A stretch of 45,459 nt of DNA from Chloroflexi bacterium HGW-Chloroflexi-3. GTDB lineage: Bacteria; Chloroflexota; Anaerolineae; Anaerolineales; Anaerolineaceae. Shown piece after piece: positions 7,327 through 16,635 of the stretch. Position 1 is the first letter of the stretch; each line of letters begins with the position of its first letter. The position numbers were made by a program, and so were the translations under genes. The stretch spans positions 1 to 45,459 of the forward strand of contig PHBX01000027.1 in the NCBI GenBank assembly GCA_002842045.1, read 5' to 3'. The notes under the pieces are model-generated. The model did not search any database and had not been told where the DNA came from. It saw nothing but the letters and a program-made list of their open reading frames with translations.

Positions 7327-7974
7327 TTAAGTCTCCCTATCCACCAATCCAAACTTGACCGCCGCGCGTACCAAACCCGCCAAGTTGCGTGCGTTCAATT
7401 TTGCCATCAGGTTGGAGCGATGCTTTTCGACGGTCTTTTCAGTGATAAAAAGCATTACAGCGATCTCATTGCTGGTATGTTCTTCCGCGATCAATTTCAG
7501 AATTTCTTTTTCACGCGGCGAAAGATTCCCCGATGAGTCGTCGGGATTCATGCGCGGGTTGATGGCACTTTCGATCACGATGGACGAAACGATACCGCTT
7601 AGGTACGTCTCATCGCGCGCCGCAGCGCGCACCGACAGGATTAATTCATCGCTGACCGATGACTTCAATACATAACCCTTCACGCCGCTCTTTAACGCTT
7701 GATGCACCAGCCCTGCATCTAAATACATCGAAAGCAAAACGACGCGCGGCGAAAGTTTGAACTCCCTCATTCGCTCAGCGGCTTGAATGCCGTTCAAACG
7801 CGGCATCATAATATCCATTACGATCACATCGGGTTTCAGTTTTTCAGCGAGATCAAGCGCTTCCTGCCCGTTGCCCGCCTCGCCTAAAATAATGATATCC
7901 CCTTCCATTTCAAGCAAGGCGCGAATGCCTTCCCGTACCATCAAATGATCTTCAGCAATGACAACGCGGATCAT
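7327..7974 (-). CDS. NarL/FixJ-family response regulator
   Basis: This is a 215-residue two-domain transcription factor. The receiver domain (1-120) carries E8-D9, phospho-acceptor Asp54 in VMDIMMPRLNG, and the conserved lysine in VLKSSV. The LuxR-type helix-turn-helix (about 148-210) reads LSPREKEILKLIAE, then SNEIAVMLFITEKTVEKHRS with the recognition helix. The start codon overlaps the stop of the receiver-kinase gene by four bases (ATGA), so the two are made together and most likely form a cognate pair. Targets are unknown. The last gene of this signalling operon, it is followed by the terminator at 7211-7251. Confidence 0.93.
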   Translation of the reverse strand: MIRVVIAEDHLMVREGIRALLEMEGDIIILGEAGNGQEALDLAEKLKPDVIVMDIMMPRLNGIQAAERMREFKLSPRVVLLSMYLDAGLVHQALKSGVKGYVLKSSVSDELILSVRAAARDETYLSGIVSSIVIESAINPRMNPDDSSGNLSPREKEILKLIAEEHTSNEIAVMLFITEKTVEKHRSNLMAKLNARNLAGLVRAAVKFGLVDRET

Positions 7975-9017
7975 AGCGACCTCTCTTTGATCGGCAAACG
8001 CGCGGTCAGGATCGTCCCATTTCCCAGCGTGGATTGCAGGATGAGTTCCCCGCCGATCAAGGCAAGACGTTCCTTCATGCCGAGGATGCCAATACCATCG
8101 GATTCAACCCGCCGCATTCCCTGACCGTTGTCCTGCACCGTCAAATTAAGCGCCCCCTCATCTGATGCAAGCTCTACCCACACCTCTGTCGCCTGCGCAT
8201 GTTTGGTGATATTGGTCAATGCCTCCTGCAAAACGCGATAGAGAACTATGGAATGCAAATCGGAAACACCATCAAGAGCCTTGTCAATTTGCACATTGAT
8301 GGGAATGTTCATCCGCTGACTGAATTCGTCACAATAGTTTGTTAATGCTTGATTTATACCCAAGGCATCCAGCATGGGAGGACGCAAACCTTGCGCCAGT
8401 GAACGGACTTTGCTAATAGCCTCGTTTGTATCGGTGATCAATCCTCCAAGTTGATCGTGCAAAACTTGATTGGCAGGATCGATACTTTTCTGCGTCTTGC
8501 GCAAGTTCAAAATGAGCGCCGTGAGTGTTTGCCCAAGATCGTCGTGCAATTCCCGTGAAATGCGCTGGCGTTCCTGCTCTTGCGCAGTGACCACATGCTC
8601 CGCCATTTCACGCAGGCTTTCGCGTTGCTGTAGCAGGGTGCGATAACGGTTTAGCCGCACTATGGTGCGGACACGCGTTCGCAGTTCCTGTCCATCCACG
8701 GGCTTAGTGAGAAAATCATCCGCGCCAGATTCGAGTCCGCGCAGAAGTGAGGCACGGTCATCCAGGGCAGTGAGAATGATGATCGGGACTTCACCAAGCC
8801 GATGGTCCGAACGGAGACGGCGGCAGACTTCGAATCCATCCATGCCAGGCATCATTACATCCAGCAAGACTAAGTCGGGAGTCAGGGCATCCGCTTTCGC
8901 TAGTGCTTCTTTTCCATTTTGAGCAGTTTCAACACAATATTCCTCTCCATCCAGGAGAGATTGAATGGTGGCAAGACCGATTGGTTCATCATCTACAACA
9001 AGGATAATTGGATTCAT
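7971..9017 (-). CDS. receiver-histidine kinase protein (REC-HisKA_3-HATPase)
   Basis: This is a 348-residue soluble protein with a reversed arrangement: an N-terminal receiver domain (about 4-122, phospho-acceptor Asp53 in LLDVMMPGMDG) followed by a NarX/DesK-type kinase. The HisKA_3 dimerisation motif QERQRISRELHDDLGQTL has the phosphorylated His158, and the ATPase domain carries the VLQEALTNITKHA N-box and DNGQGM/GILGMKERL G-boxes. There is no transmembrane segment. It can receive a phosphate from the large hybrid kinase encoded 15 bases upstream and itself phosphorylate the NarL-type regulator downstream, so it is probably the middle step of a relay. That order is inferred from operon layout. 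Confidence 0.9.
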   Translation of the reverse strand: MNPIILVVDDEPIGLATIQSLLDGEEYCVETAQNGKEALAKADALTPDLVLLDVMMPGMDGFEVCRRLRSDHRLGEVPIIILTALDDRASLLRGLESGADDFLTKPVDGQELRTRVRTIVRLNRYRTLLQQRESLREMAEHVVTAQEQERQRISRELHDDLGQTLTALILNLRKTQKSIDPANQVLHDQLGGLITDTNEAISKVRSLAQGLRPPMLDALGINQALTNYCDEFSQRMNIPINVQIDKALDGVSDLHSIVLYRVLQEALTNITKHAQATEVWVELASDEGALNLTVQDNGQGMRRVESDGIGILGMKERLALIGGELILQSTLGNGTILTARLPIKERSL

Positions 9018-9032
9018 AACCTTCCTTCCTTT

Positions 9033-12000
9033 TTAAATATGTTTTGCGATCGCTTCTGCCAATTCTTTCAGGATGATGGGTTTACTCAGGTAGTCGTTCA
9101 TGCCTGCCGCTAAACAGCGCTCGCGATCTCCAGGCATAGCGAGGGCTGTTATGGCAAGAATTGGGATGTGTTTCAGATCTGGCTCATTGCGGATTCGACG
9201 CGTGGCTTCGAACCCGTCCATGCCAGGCATTTGGATATCCATCAGAATGAGATTGGGGTGATGGATTTGCGCGAGTTTTATGCCTTCTTCGCCGTGCCGC
9301 GCTACAAAAACCTTGTATCCCAGCGTTTCAAGATATTCGATGGTGACAAAAATAACCGCCTCGGTATCTTCAACCAGCAAAATCGTTCCAGAGCGATTTG
9401 AAAGGATTTGTTCCATTGTTGTCCATTGGTGTGGCTGTGTAATATTCGTGATTTTTGATTCATCCCAAGGAAGAGTGATCGTAAATCGGCTGCCTTTGCG
9501 CGGCTGGCTTTTCACGCTAACACTGCCGCCATGCAAACGCACCATTTGCGCAACAAGCGCTAGACCCAGCCCCGTGCCAGAATATTCACGCGAGAGGCTC
9601 GCATCCAATTGAACAAAAGGCTTGAACAGGTGTGGTAACTCCTCCTTCGCGATGCCAATTCCTGAATCCCAAACCGCAATATGGATTTGTTTGTTATCGG
9701 GATAAGCGGAAACATCCAACCCAACATTTCCGTCTCGCGACGTGAACTTGACCGCGTTCGTGAGCAGATTGACCAGGACCTGTTTGATTCGGCGTTCATC
9801 CACATGTATTGATTGGACGCGTTCATCCATTTTGAAAGTGACATTTAATTGTTTTTTATGCGCTAATTCCTTGACCATTCGCAGGCTGGCCTGGCAAAGC
9901 GGCTCGAGCAAAACATCCTGAAATTCAAGATCCATACGACCCGCCTCAATCTTGGAGAGATCCAAAATATCGGTAATCAGGGTCAGCAAGTGGGTTCCGC
10001 TTTCACGGATGATCTGTACATACTTGAGTTGCTTTGCATTTAAGGTTCCGCCAATTTGATTTTGAAGGCTTTCTGCAATCCCAAGAATGGCGTTGAGCGG
10101 CGTTCGTAATTCATGACTCATATTCGCCAGAAATTCATCCTTCAATTTCAAGGCGCGTTCCATCTCTGCATTGGCAAGGCGCAAAGCGAGTTCGGCTTGT
10201 TTGTGGGTTGTGATGTCGCGGCTGGTGCTCAGGATCAGTTGTTTGTTATTATCGAAAATGGGGTAAGAATGCAATTCCAACGTGTGAGTTGCGCCATCAG
10301 GGCTGGGAAAATCCAATTCAATAGGCGCTGGATTCCCCCCAGATAGAACACCAGCGATATAATCAGCCGCCTTTTGCAGATCATGATCGTCAAAAATCCC
10401 CAAGTCTCGAATGTTACGCCCCTGCGCCACCTCACGCGCAAGGCCATGCTGTTGTTCAAACACATGATTGACATCTATCATAACTCCATCTACGTCTGCA
10501 ACCGAGATCGGGTCGGGAGACGCTTCAAACAATAGACGGGCATAGGTTTCACTGTCGCGCAGGGCTTGTTCCGCGAGTTTGCGTTCACTGACATCAAAGG
10601 TAGTGGTGCGCGTTCGCAAAAAGTTCCCCTGTTTGTCTGTAACCGCGCTCGCGCTCAGGCTTACTGAAAAGATCTGCCCATTCTTGCGAACGAAGTCCAT
10701 TTCTTGGTCATAGGCGCTGCCATCCATTTTTAAGGAAGGAAAATATGTATCGAAAATTTTCCTGCTCTCCCTTGTGAGCAAGTCCTTAATATCACTGCCA
10801 ATCAATTCCTCACGCTCGTGTCCAAGCCAGCTTAGTAGGGTGTCATTAACGTTTACAAACTGTCCTTCAGCGTTGAGCGAATGATAGCCGCAAGGAGCAT
10901 TATTATATAGGTCCTCGATTTCCGCCGCCCTGGATTGCAGTTCCTGGTATGCCTGCTCCAACTCGCGTGTGCGTTCCTCCACACGTTTTTCGAGGTCATG
11001 CGTATGACGTCTCATTTCCTCGTTCAATTTCTCCTGCGACAGACGAAGCAATTCTTCCGCCTCCTTGCGTTTGCGGATATCAATAAACGCGGCCCGCGTC
11101 CCAATCACTTCGCCTGCATCGTTCTGAACGGGGACTGCTTCGATCAAACAAGGAATATTCTCGCCGTCAATGGTGACCAATTCTCGCTCATCTGAAAAAT
11201 TCCCTTTCAAGGCGCGCTTATAGCCGTTCTCGCGCAGTTTACATTTCGATTCGTGAGAATAAAAGTCTGCAAGCGGCTTGCCAATAACTTGTGAATAGTC
11301 ATACCCGAGACTCGTTAGAAAGAAGCGGTTGCAATCTGCAACGATGGGCATTCCGCCCGTCATTTCCGTGGTGACATACATTACAGGCGCATTTTCAAAC
11401 AAGTCGCGATAACGCTGCTCCGCTTTTTGATACCTTTCTTCGGCTTCCTTGAAGTCTGTAATATCTTCTGCAATCCCAGATACACGATATGCTCGTCCAT
11501 ATTCATCCAGAACGGGAAAACCTCGGTCGCGAATCCAACGGATTGAACCATCGAGGCGGATTATGCGATACTCTTCGTCCGTTGTAACCCCCTTCGATTG
11601 CTTTTCGAGTGACGCAAATACGCGAGGACGATCTTCTGCATGAATAGCTTCTACAAACGATTGCATGTTTTCGTACAGGCTTTGAGTTGTACGTCCCCAA
11701 ATCTGCTCATATGCAGGACTGATATAGATCAACGTGCCAGTTTTCAAATCGGTGAGGTAGAAAACTTCATGGATGTTCTCTGCCATCTGCCTGAATTTCA
11801 TTTCATTAGCTTGCAGGGATTCTTCCGCCCTCCTGCTTTTGGTAACATCACGCAGAACACTATAGGTCGCATGGAATTTTCCATCGAGAATACGGGCAGA
11901 TGCAGTTCCCTCCACAAGGATTTGCTGCTGGTTCTTGCCAACCAGTACAGTTTGTATAAGGGGGATTTGTTCCCCATTTTGGATGCGATTAAAAGCGTCA

Positions 12001-12269
12001 TCACATCTTGTCCAATGGTCTGGGTGGATGACATCCTTTAACTCAAGTGACTTTATATCCTCGAGCGAATACCCCAACGAATCCAACCAGGCGCGGTTGA
12101 CAAACTCGAAACGTCCATTCGCGCAGACGCTCTGAATCAAGTCCACAGAATGTTCGACAACATAACGGAAAGGAGCGGACTCCATTTCGTCAATTTTAAG
12201 ATTGGCTTCGAGTTCCCTGATCCTTTTTTGTGCGGTCTTCAGTTCCTGTTCAAGCTGTTCTTTCTTCAT
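9033..12269 (-). CDS. multi-PAS hybrid sensor histidine kinase with C-terminal receiver
   Basis: This is a 1078-residue soluble sensor. After an N-terminal coiled coil come five PAS-like domains (about 33-145, 155-275, 285-405, 450-565 and 573-690), with a long coiled coil at about 400-450 between the third and fourth. The kinase core has HisKA with His719 in FLANMSHELRTPLNAILG, and HATPase_c (about 820-935) with NLLTNAVKFT, DSGIGI and GTGLGLAL. A receiver domain closes the protein (about 960-1078, Asp1011 in LILMDIQMPGMDGFEA, lysine in LSKP). No transmembrane helices are apparent, so it senses cytoplasmic or diffusible cues. It heads the operon that ends with the NarL-type regulator. Confidence 0.93.
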   Translation of the reverse strand: MKKEQLEQELKTAQKRIRELEANLKIDEMESAPFRYVVEHSVDLIQSVCANGRFEFVNRAWLDSLGYSLEDIKSLELKDVIHPDHWTRCDDAFNRIQNGEQIPLIQTVLVGKNQQQILVEGTASARILDGKFHATYSVLRDVTKSRRAEESLQANEMKFRQMAENIHEVFYLTDLKTGTLIYISPAYEQIWGRTTQSLYENMQSFVEAIHAEDRPRVFASLEKQSKGVTTDEEYRIIRLDGSIRWIRDRGFPVLDEYGRAYRVSGIAEDITDFKEAEERYQKAEQRYRDLFENAPVMYVTTEMTGGMPIVADCNRFFLTSLGYDYSQVIGKPLADFYSHESKCKLRENGYKRALKGNFSDERELVTIDGENIPCLIEAVPVQNDAGEVIGTRAAFIDIRKRKEAEELLRLSQEKLNEEMRRHTHDLEKRVEERTRELEQAYQELQSRAAEIEDLYNNAPCGYHSLNAEGQFVNVNDTLLSWLGHEREELIGSDIKDLLTRESRKIFDTYFPSLKMDGSAYDQEMDFVRKNGQIFSVSLSASAVTDKQGNFLRTRTTTFDVSERKLAEQALRDSETYARLLFEASPDPISVADVDGVMIDVNHVFEQQHGLAREVAQGRNIRDLGIFDDHDLQKAADYIAGVLSGGNPAPIELDFPSPDGATHTLELHSYPIFDNNKQLILSTSRDITTHKQAELALRLANAEMERALKLKDEFLANMSHELRTPLNAILGIAESLQNQIGGTLNAKQLKYVQIIRESGTHLLTLITDILDLSKIEAGRMDLEFQDVLLEPLCQASLRMVKELAHKKQLNVTFKMDERVQSIHVDERRIKQVLVNLLTNAVKFTSRDGNVGLDVSAYPDNKQIHIAVWDSGIGIAKEELPHLFKPFVQLDASLSREYSGTGLGLALVAQMVRLHGGSVSVKSQPRKGSRFTITLPWDESKITNITQPHQWTTMEQILSNRSGTILLVEDTEAVIFVTIEYLETLGYKVFVARHGEEGIKLAQIHHPNLILMDIQMPGMDGFEATRRIRNEPDLKHIPILAITALAMPGDRERCLAAGMNDYLSKPIILKELAEAIAKHI

Positions 12270-12344
12270 ATTACAACTCCTGATGCATACGCAGGCTTAC
12301 ACCCTTAGCATACTCCAAAAATAATTAGTTATCAATTCGATATC

Positions 12345-12434
12345 AGACTTCTTGCAAATGTCCACAATAATACCTGTTCAAAGTGGCGTCCTCGCCATCG
12401 TCCCAGGCCGCGGGAACACTTGTGCAAGAAGTCT
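12345..12434. mobile_element. 90-bp MITE-like element or insertion-sequence scar
   Basis: AGACTTCTTGCA at 12345-12356 and its exact reverse complement TGCAAGAAGTCT at 12423-12434 bracket 66 bases that contain no ORF. Imperfect pairing continues inward (AATGTCC against GGGAACACTT). Perfect 12-bp terminal repeats around a short non-coding core are what a MITE or internally deleted insertion sequence would leave. No clear target-site duplication was seen, so a simple hairpin remains possible. The surrounding DNA is decayed. Confidence 0.45.
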
Positions 12435-12623
12435 ATTTACAAAAGTGATTTTCGCATTACCCAGTCATATTGCAAATGAGGGGATTCCCCACCCTTGATC
12501 AGGGAAAATCCCAAGCCCAATAAGGGAGAGTACGGTTGAGGAAAAGATTTTAATGCCTGTTTTCCCCACGCATGTGGGGGTGTTCTTGGGCGCTGTCAAT
12601 CTGTCAAACTTTGACATTCCAGA

Positions 12624-12860
12624 TTGTCCGAAACCTGGCAGGTTTTGAATTTGGGTGCAGTACCTGGCTTTGGATATACATTAGCCGCAGGCTTTATTCT
12701 TTCAATTCTTTTTCATTGGAAAATCAGCCGTGAACAAATTCCGATTCAAATAATCAGTTTGATCACCATTGTTATGCTGGTTGTGATCCAGCGTCCCAAT
12801 ATCTTTAATCGTACCTGGCAATTTTATTTCCCTCTGGTAAATCATCATAACCCATCATAA
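12624..12860 (+). pseudogene. C-terminal fragment of a membrane glycosyltransferase-like protein
   Basis: This short plus-strand frame encodes two hydrophobic helices and ends VIQRPNIFNRTWQFYFPLV. That resembles the C-terminal 'vQrv.PfeRvWlfLlPly' segment of PMT/ArnT-like (GT39-type) membrane glycosyltransferases common in Chloroflexota. It begins at a TTG just after an in-frame TGA and has no upstream partner, so it cannot be a whole gene. An N-terminal fragment of a GT39-type gene lies at 24364-25038 in the same orientation, and each fragment is followed by a copy of the same 55-bp repeat. The assignment rests on a short motif and is tentative. Confidence 0.35.
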
Positions 12861-13439
12861 AATCATGAAAATCATAGTTCAGACATTTTCACACCATTGA
12901 ACAGCCATGTCGAATCATCCCCGGGGCAGGTCTGGGACACAGCCCCTACCAAAAATTTTTTCTTTGCGCTTTTTTGTGCCAAAATTATTCAATTGTGCGA
13001 TTGAATATCAATTTATATAAGGAGTAATTCTGAATAGCCTGATGTGCAGCGCGGAAAAGCCCGTCTAAATCCCATCACCAATATTGAATGCCATACGATC
13101 AGCTTTACTGTTGGAGGTCAGTGGGCCTTCATGGCCTGAGGGTTGATGGCGGATTTCCCCAGGCGCTTATGGACCAAGGGGCGGTAAAAGTATTGATGTG
13201 TTGGAGCCGGTTAGAGTTTTTGTACACGTCTCGGATGTAGACCAATTGTAATTGTAAGGTTGGTCATGCAGCGGAATTTAATGGTTTCTTTACAGGGGGC
13301 TTCACAGCCCCCCCCGCGGCGTTCCAACTATACCTCAACAGAAGAGAGGGAACTGAAAATGACATTTGTTGTAAATAAAATTTACCTGTTTACCTCAAAT
13401 ATCTGGCATTATTATCCGAAATTCTCTCAATTGAAGGAC
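12861..13439. other. decayed intergenic region carrying one copy of a 55-bp repeat
   Basis: No gene is supported between the glycosyltransferase fragment and the TIM-barrel gene. A small hairpin (ATTCAAT/ATTGAAT, about 12987-13006) is present. Downstream of the repeat, the plus-strand stretch about 13155-13250 reads through a protein-like segment in one frame (GGKSIDVLEPVRVFVHVSD) that is interrupted by stops before and after. This suggests the tail of a frameshifted gene, whose identity I cannot determine. Confidence 0.4.
13072..13126 (+). repeat. 55-bp direct repeat, left copy
   Basis: This matches 25081-25135 at 53 of 55 positions in the same orientation. The two differences are G for A in the middle and T for C near the end. 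Similarity stops sharply on both sides, where the flanks are unrelated. The repeat lies in decayed DNA, and neither copy falls in a believable intact gene. Confidence 0.85.
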
Positions 13440-14282
13440 CTAGCCTTTAAAAGGTATTGTTTTAATCTCTGTGAATTTTTGCACCTGTTCTTTAATTGCA
13501 CGTTCAACAGGCAGACGCTCCATACTGGTTGCGCCATAAAAAACATTGATTCCGGGCATCATCTTCAATGCTTTTTCCACGGTATTTGGCTCATCGAATG
13601 GGCCTCCATGGCAGATGACTAGGATATCTTTTCGAATTTTCCTGGAAGCATCCGCAATTTTCATCGTGATTTCGACTGCCTGGTCAAGTGTCATTGCGTC
13701 CGTGGCACCGATTGTTCCACCTGTCGTCATTCCTACGTGAGCCACTATCAAATCCGCGCCTGCTTTGACCATAGCCCGTGCTTCATCTTCTGTAAAGCAG
13801 TAAGGAGTTGTTAAAAGGTTCATCTCGTGGGCAAGTGAAATCATTTCGACTTCTTTATCGTATCCCAGGCCAGTACCTTCCATATTATTCCGGATCTTCC
13901 CATCGAAAAGTCCTACAGTCGGAAAGTTCTGGACACCAGAAAAGCCAATCTCTTTAACCTGCTTTAGAAAAAAAGGCGTCATTCGGAATGGATCAGTGGC
14001 ATTAACCCCCGCAAGGACGGGAGTCTTCTTGACGATAGGCAGTACTTCTCCTGCCATTTCCATCATGATCGCATTGGCATCCCCATACGCGAATAGGCCA
14101 GTCATCGATACTCTGCCGGCTATTCGGTAACGTCCAGTGTTATAAACAATTATCAGATCAATGCCTCCGGCTTCTTCGCTTTTTGCCGAAATACCCGTCC
14201 CAGCACCTCCGCCAAGGATTGGAATACCCAGCTCAGCCTTTGCATAAAGCTTTCTTAGAATCTCATTTCTTGGAATTGCCAT
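13440..14282 (-). CDS. TIM-barrel protein of the Tm-1 C-terminal/PEP-hydrolase-like family (paralogue 1)
   Basis: This is a 280-residue protein of the TIM-barrel family annotated as 'TIM-barrel signal transduction' or 'phosphoenolpyruvate hydrolase family' (PF09370). Glycine-rich loops fit a phosphate-binding barrel: PILGGGAGTGISAKSEEAGG near the N-terminus, VLAGVNATDPFRM, and DLIVAHVGMTTGGTIGA. Near the end ILVICHGGPFDEPNT is almost identical to the same stretch in the neighbour at 14450-15280, showing a tandem duplication. In plants the same domain forms the C-terminal half of the Tm-1 virus-resistance protein. A terminator-like hairpin separates it from its paralogue, so it may be read at a lower level or separately. 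The reaction in bacteria is not established. Confidence 0.85.
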   Translation of the reverse strand: MAIPRNEILRKLYAKAELGIPILGGGAGTGISAKSEEAGGIDLIIVYNTGRYRIAGRVSMTGLFAYGDANAIMMEMAGEVLPIVKKTPVLAGVNATDPFRMTPFFLKQVKEIGFSGVQNFPTVGLFDGKIRNNMEGTGLGYDKEVEMISLAHEMNLLTTPYCFTEDEARAMVKAGADLIVAHVGMTTGGTIGATDAMTLDQAVEITMKIADASRKIRKDILVICHGGPFDEPNTVEKALKMMPGINVFYGATSMERLPVERAIKEQVQKFTEIKTIPFKG

Positions 14283-14357
14283 GGTAGTATCTTATAAAAA
14301 CTTTGATATACGAATGATTATTAGATTGTGGAAAATACCAACTAGATTTTTGAATTG

Positions 14358-14398
14358 AAAAAATCAAACTGCCGGAAGGGTGAATCCAGCAGTTTGAT
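14358..14398 (-). terminator. hairpin with U-tract between the two TIM-barrel genes
   Basis: ATCAAACTGC (14363-14372) pairs exactly with GCAGTTTGAT (14389-14398). On the minus strand the stem is followed by TTTTT from 14358-14362. It lies about 50 bases past the stop of the gene at 14450-15280 and 76 bases before the next gene, so it likely ends or attenuates the importer/Tm-1 operon. Confidence 0.72.
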
Positions 14399-14449
14399 AA
14401 TCATTGATGTTTTGTCGAACTTCTCACTTTTGGGTAGGGATTTCGAAAC

Positions 14450-15280
14450 CTAGCCCAACTTGAGTGATTTGAATTCTTTAACCTGGCCAGTAATGGCTCG
14501 TTCAGTTGGCAGCCTTTCAATGCTAGATGCGCCAAAGAAACCATTAATTCCTGGCATGCGCGGAAGGGCTTTGCCGACGGAATCGGGTTCATCAAAAGGG
14601 CCGCCATGGCAGATTACTAGAATATCTTTTCGGACTTTACGGCCGGCTTCGGCAATGACCCTCACTTTTTCAATCGCCTGATCAAGAGTAAATGCAACCG
14701 CGGCACCGATCGATCCGGCAGTGGTAAGCCCAACATGGGCCACTAATTGGTCTGCTCCAGCTTTGGCCATGGCTGTTGCGTCATCGGCATCAAAAACATA
14801 CGGGGAGGTGAAGAAGTCCATATCATGGGCAATCCGTATCGCTTCGATTTCTTTATCATAGCCCATACCGGTACCTTCAAGATTGGCACGGAAACTCCCA
14901 TCGATCAACCCGACTGTTGGGAAATTCTGGATCCCCGAAAAGCCCATCTCTTTTAGTTGTTTGATAAATATCGGCATTATGCGGAATGGATCCGTACCGC
15001 AGACGCCTGCTAAAACTGGAACATTTTTAACCACTGGCAAGACTTCCGCTGCCATATCAACTACGATCCCATTTGCATCACCGTATGGCATCAGACCAGC
15101 GAGTGAACCGCGTCCAGCCATACGATACCGACCTGAGTTGTAAATGATAATTATATCGGCACCACCAGCTTCGGCAAATTTTGCACTAATACCAGTCCCG
15201 GCTCCACAACCTACAATCGGTTTACCAGCATCAATCTGTGCATGAAGTCTTCGAAGAATTTCATCACGTGATATTGCCAT
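14450..15280 (-). CDS. TIM-barrel protein of the Tm-1 C-terminal/PEP-hydrolase-like family (paralogue 2)
   Basis: This is a 276-residue barrel protein, closely similar along its whole length to the product of 13440-14282. It shares the start MAI(S/P)R(D/N)EIL, GAGTGISAKFAEAGGADIII, GYDKEIEAI and ILVICHGGPFDEPDS. It starts 11 bases after the Tm-1-like ATP-binding gene, with AGGAG just upstream, so the two are co-translated. In plants and fungi these two domains are fused in one protein, so here the pair probably works as a complex or on consecutive steps. The operon with a Liv-type importer argues for uptake and processing of an organic compound. The substrate is unknown. Confidence 0.87.
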   Translation of the reverse strand: MAISRDEILRRLHAQIDAGKPIVGCGAGTGISAKFAEAGGADIIIIYNSGRYRMAGRGSLAGLMPYGDANGIVVDMAAEVLPVVKNVPVLAGVCGTDPFRIMPIFIKQLKEMGFSGIQNFPTVGLIDGSFRANLEGTGMGYDKEIEAIRIAHDMDFFTSPYVFDADDATAMAKAGADQLVAHVGLTTAGSIGAAVAFTLDQAIEKVRVIAEAGRKVRKDILVICHGGPFDEPDSVGKALPRMPGINGFFGASSIERLPTERAITGQVKEFKSLKLG

Positions 15281-15291
15281 TTTTTCTCCTT

Positions 15292-16506
15292 TTATTTTGT
15301 TAGAAATTCAATTAGCTTTTCAACAACCATTTCAGAAAATTCGGGATTGTTTACGTCTTTATCACTTATTACAACCGGGATATCAGAACGTAGATCTTTC
15401 TTAAGAGCATCCACGAAAGCCTGGTCAGCTTCTGGCCACCAGAAGGGCTTATCTGGAAAATCGATTTCCGAGAAACCACCCATTGGAATGAATACCATCG
15501 CAGGACCTTTTGCCATATTCAGTTTTTCGGCAAACATTTCACCCATTTGCATGTTTTCTTCTGGTGTTGTGCGCATAAGTGTAATGTTCGGATTCCATTT
15601 GTACATGAGGCGATCTTTGAATTTCGCAGGAATTGTTTCGGGTGCCCAGAAATTGCACATATCAATACAGGCCGGGGTGACAACTTGTGGAATACCTGCT
15701 TTTGAAGCGGCTTCCAATCTTGTTTTACCTGCACTTAGTACGCCACCACAGACTTCATCAGCCCATTCAGTTGTTGTGATGTCCAAAACTCCGGCGAAAT
15801 ATCCGTTTTCCACAAGCATTTCCATCGTCCGGCCGCCAGTACCAGTTGCGTGGAAAACCAGGACTTCGTAACCCTTTTCTTCGAGGATTCTCCGTGCATT
15901 GTCGACTGCGCGGGTAGTATTTCCAAACATTGTGGCAGCTATCAATGGTTTTTCCTCTGAAGTGGCCACAACTTTTTCAACGTTTACCATTCCACACATT
16001 GCACCCGCGGCATTGGAAAAAATCGAGCGACTGATGCGATTCAAACCGGATACATCAACGATCGATGGCATCATGGTGATATCAGTTGTGCCAACATAGG
16101 CACTGGTATCACCTGCCGCAACGGTTGTTACCATAAGTTTGGGAACCCCGACAGGTAGAACGCGCATGGCACTTGTTCCGACAACTGCGCCACCGCTACC
16201 ACCCATGGAGATGATGCCGTCAAATTTCCCTTCGCTGTAAAGTTTCTTGGCGATTATCGCGGCACCGCGGGTCATAACTTCCATGGCAATTCCCCGGTCT
16301 TTATCGGCAGCCAATTTCTGAAGGCTGCTTCCACCGGCTTCAGCCACTTTTTCTGCGGTAATATCTGCCTGAAATGGTCCTTCGCCTAGCACTCCAACAT
16401 TGATCATAAATGTTTGACAGCCATACTTTTCAATCTCAGATTTTAGGAACGCAAATTCCTGTCCCTTTGTATCAAATGCGCCAAGAATTGCAACAGTTTT
16501 TGTCAT
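15292..16506 (-). CDS. Tm-1-like ATP-binding domain protein (UPF0261)
   Basis: This is a 404-residue member of the UPF0261/Tm-1 N-terminal family. It opens with TKTVAILGAFDTKGQEFAFL, the family's typical 'tlDTKg.E' start, and later has the glycine-rich ISMGGSGGAVVGTSAMRVLP and the 'ATGTGGRTMEMLVENGYFAG' segment associated with ATP binding in the plant homologue. The tail contains the conserved IPMGGFSEIDFPDKPFWWPE. A good AGGAGG precedes the ATG. It is followed 11 bases later by the TIM-barrel partner, and preceded by the Liv-type ATPase gene with a 129-base gap that could hold an internal promoter. The biochemical role in bacteria is unproven. Confidence 0.9.
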   Translation of the reverse strand: MTKTVAILGAFDTKGQEFAFLKSEIEKYGCQTFMINVGVLGEGPFQADITAEKVAEAGGSSLQKLAADKDRGIAMEVMTRGAAIIAKKLYSEGKFDGIISMGGSGGAVVGTSAMRVLPVGVPKLMVTTVAAGDTSAYVGTTDITMMPSIVDVSGLNRISRSIFSNAAGAMCGMVNVEKVVATSEEKPLIAATMFGNTTRAVDNARRILEEKGYEVLVFHATGTGGRTMEMLVENGYFAGVLDITTTEWADEVCGGVLSAGKTRLEAASKAGIPQVVTPACIDMCNFWAPETIPAKFKDRLMYKWNPNITLMRTTPEENMQMGEMFAEKLNMAKGPAMVFIPMGGFSEIDFPDKPFWWPEADQAFVDALKKDLRSDIPVVISDKDVNNPEFSEMVVEKLIEFLTK

Positions 16507-16635
16507 GCGAAATCCTCCTTAAAAGAAATGTTTCAAAAAAATGTGTTCGACAATATTGTTCCTGCCAGATGTCTACAACTGCATAAATCTACTAATCACA
16601 ATATAATACCTAGATTATGAATCTAAATGAACTTA

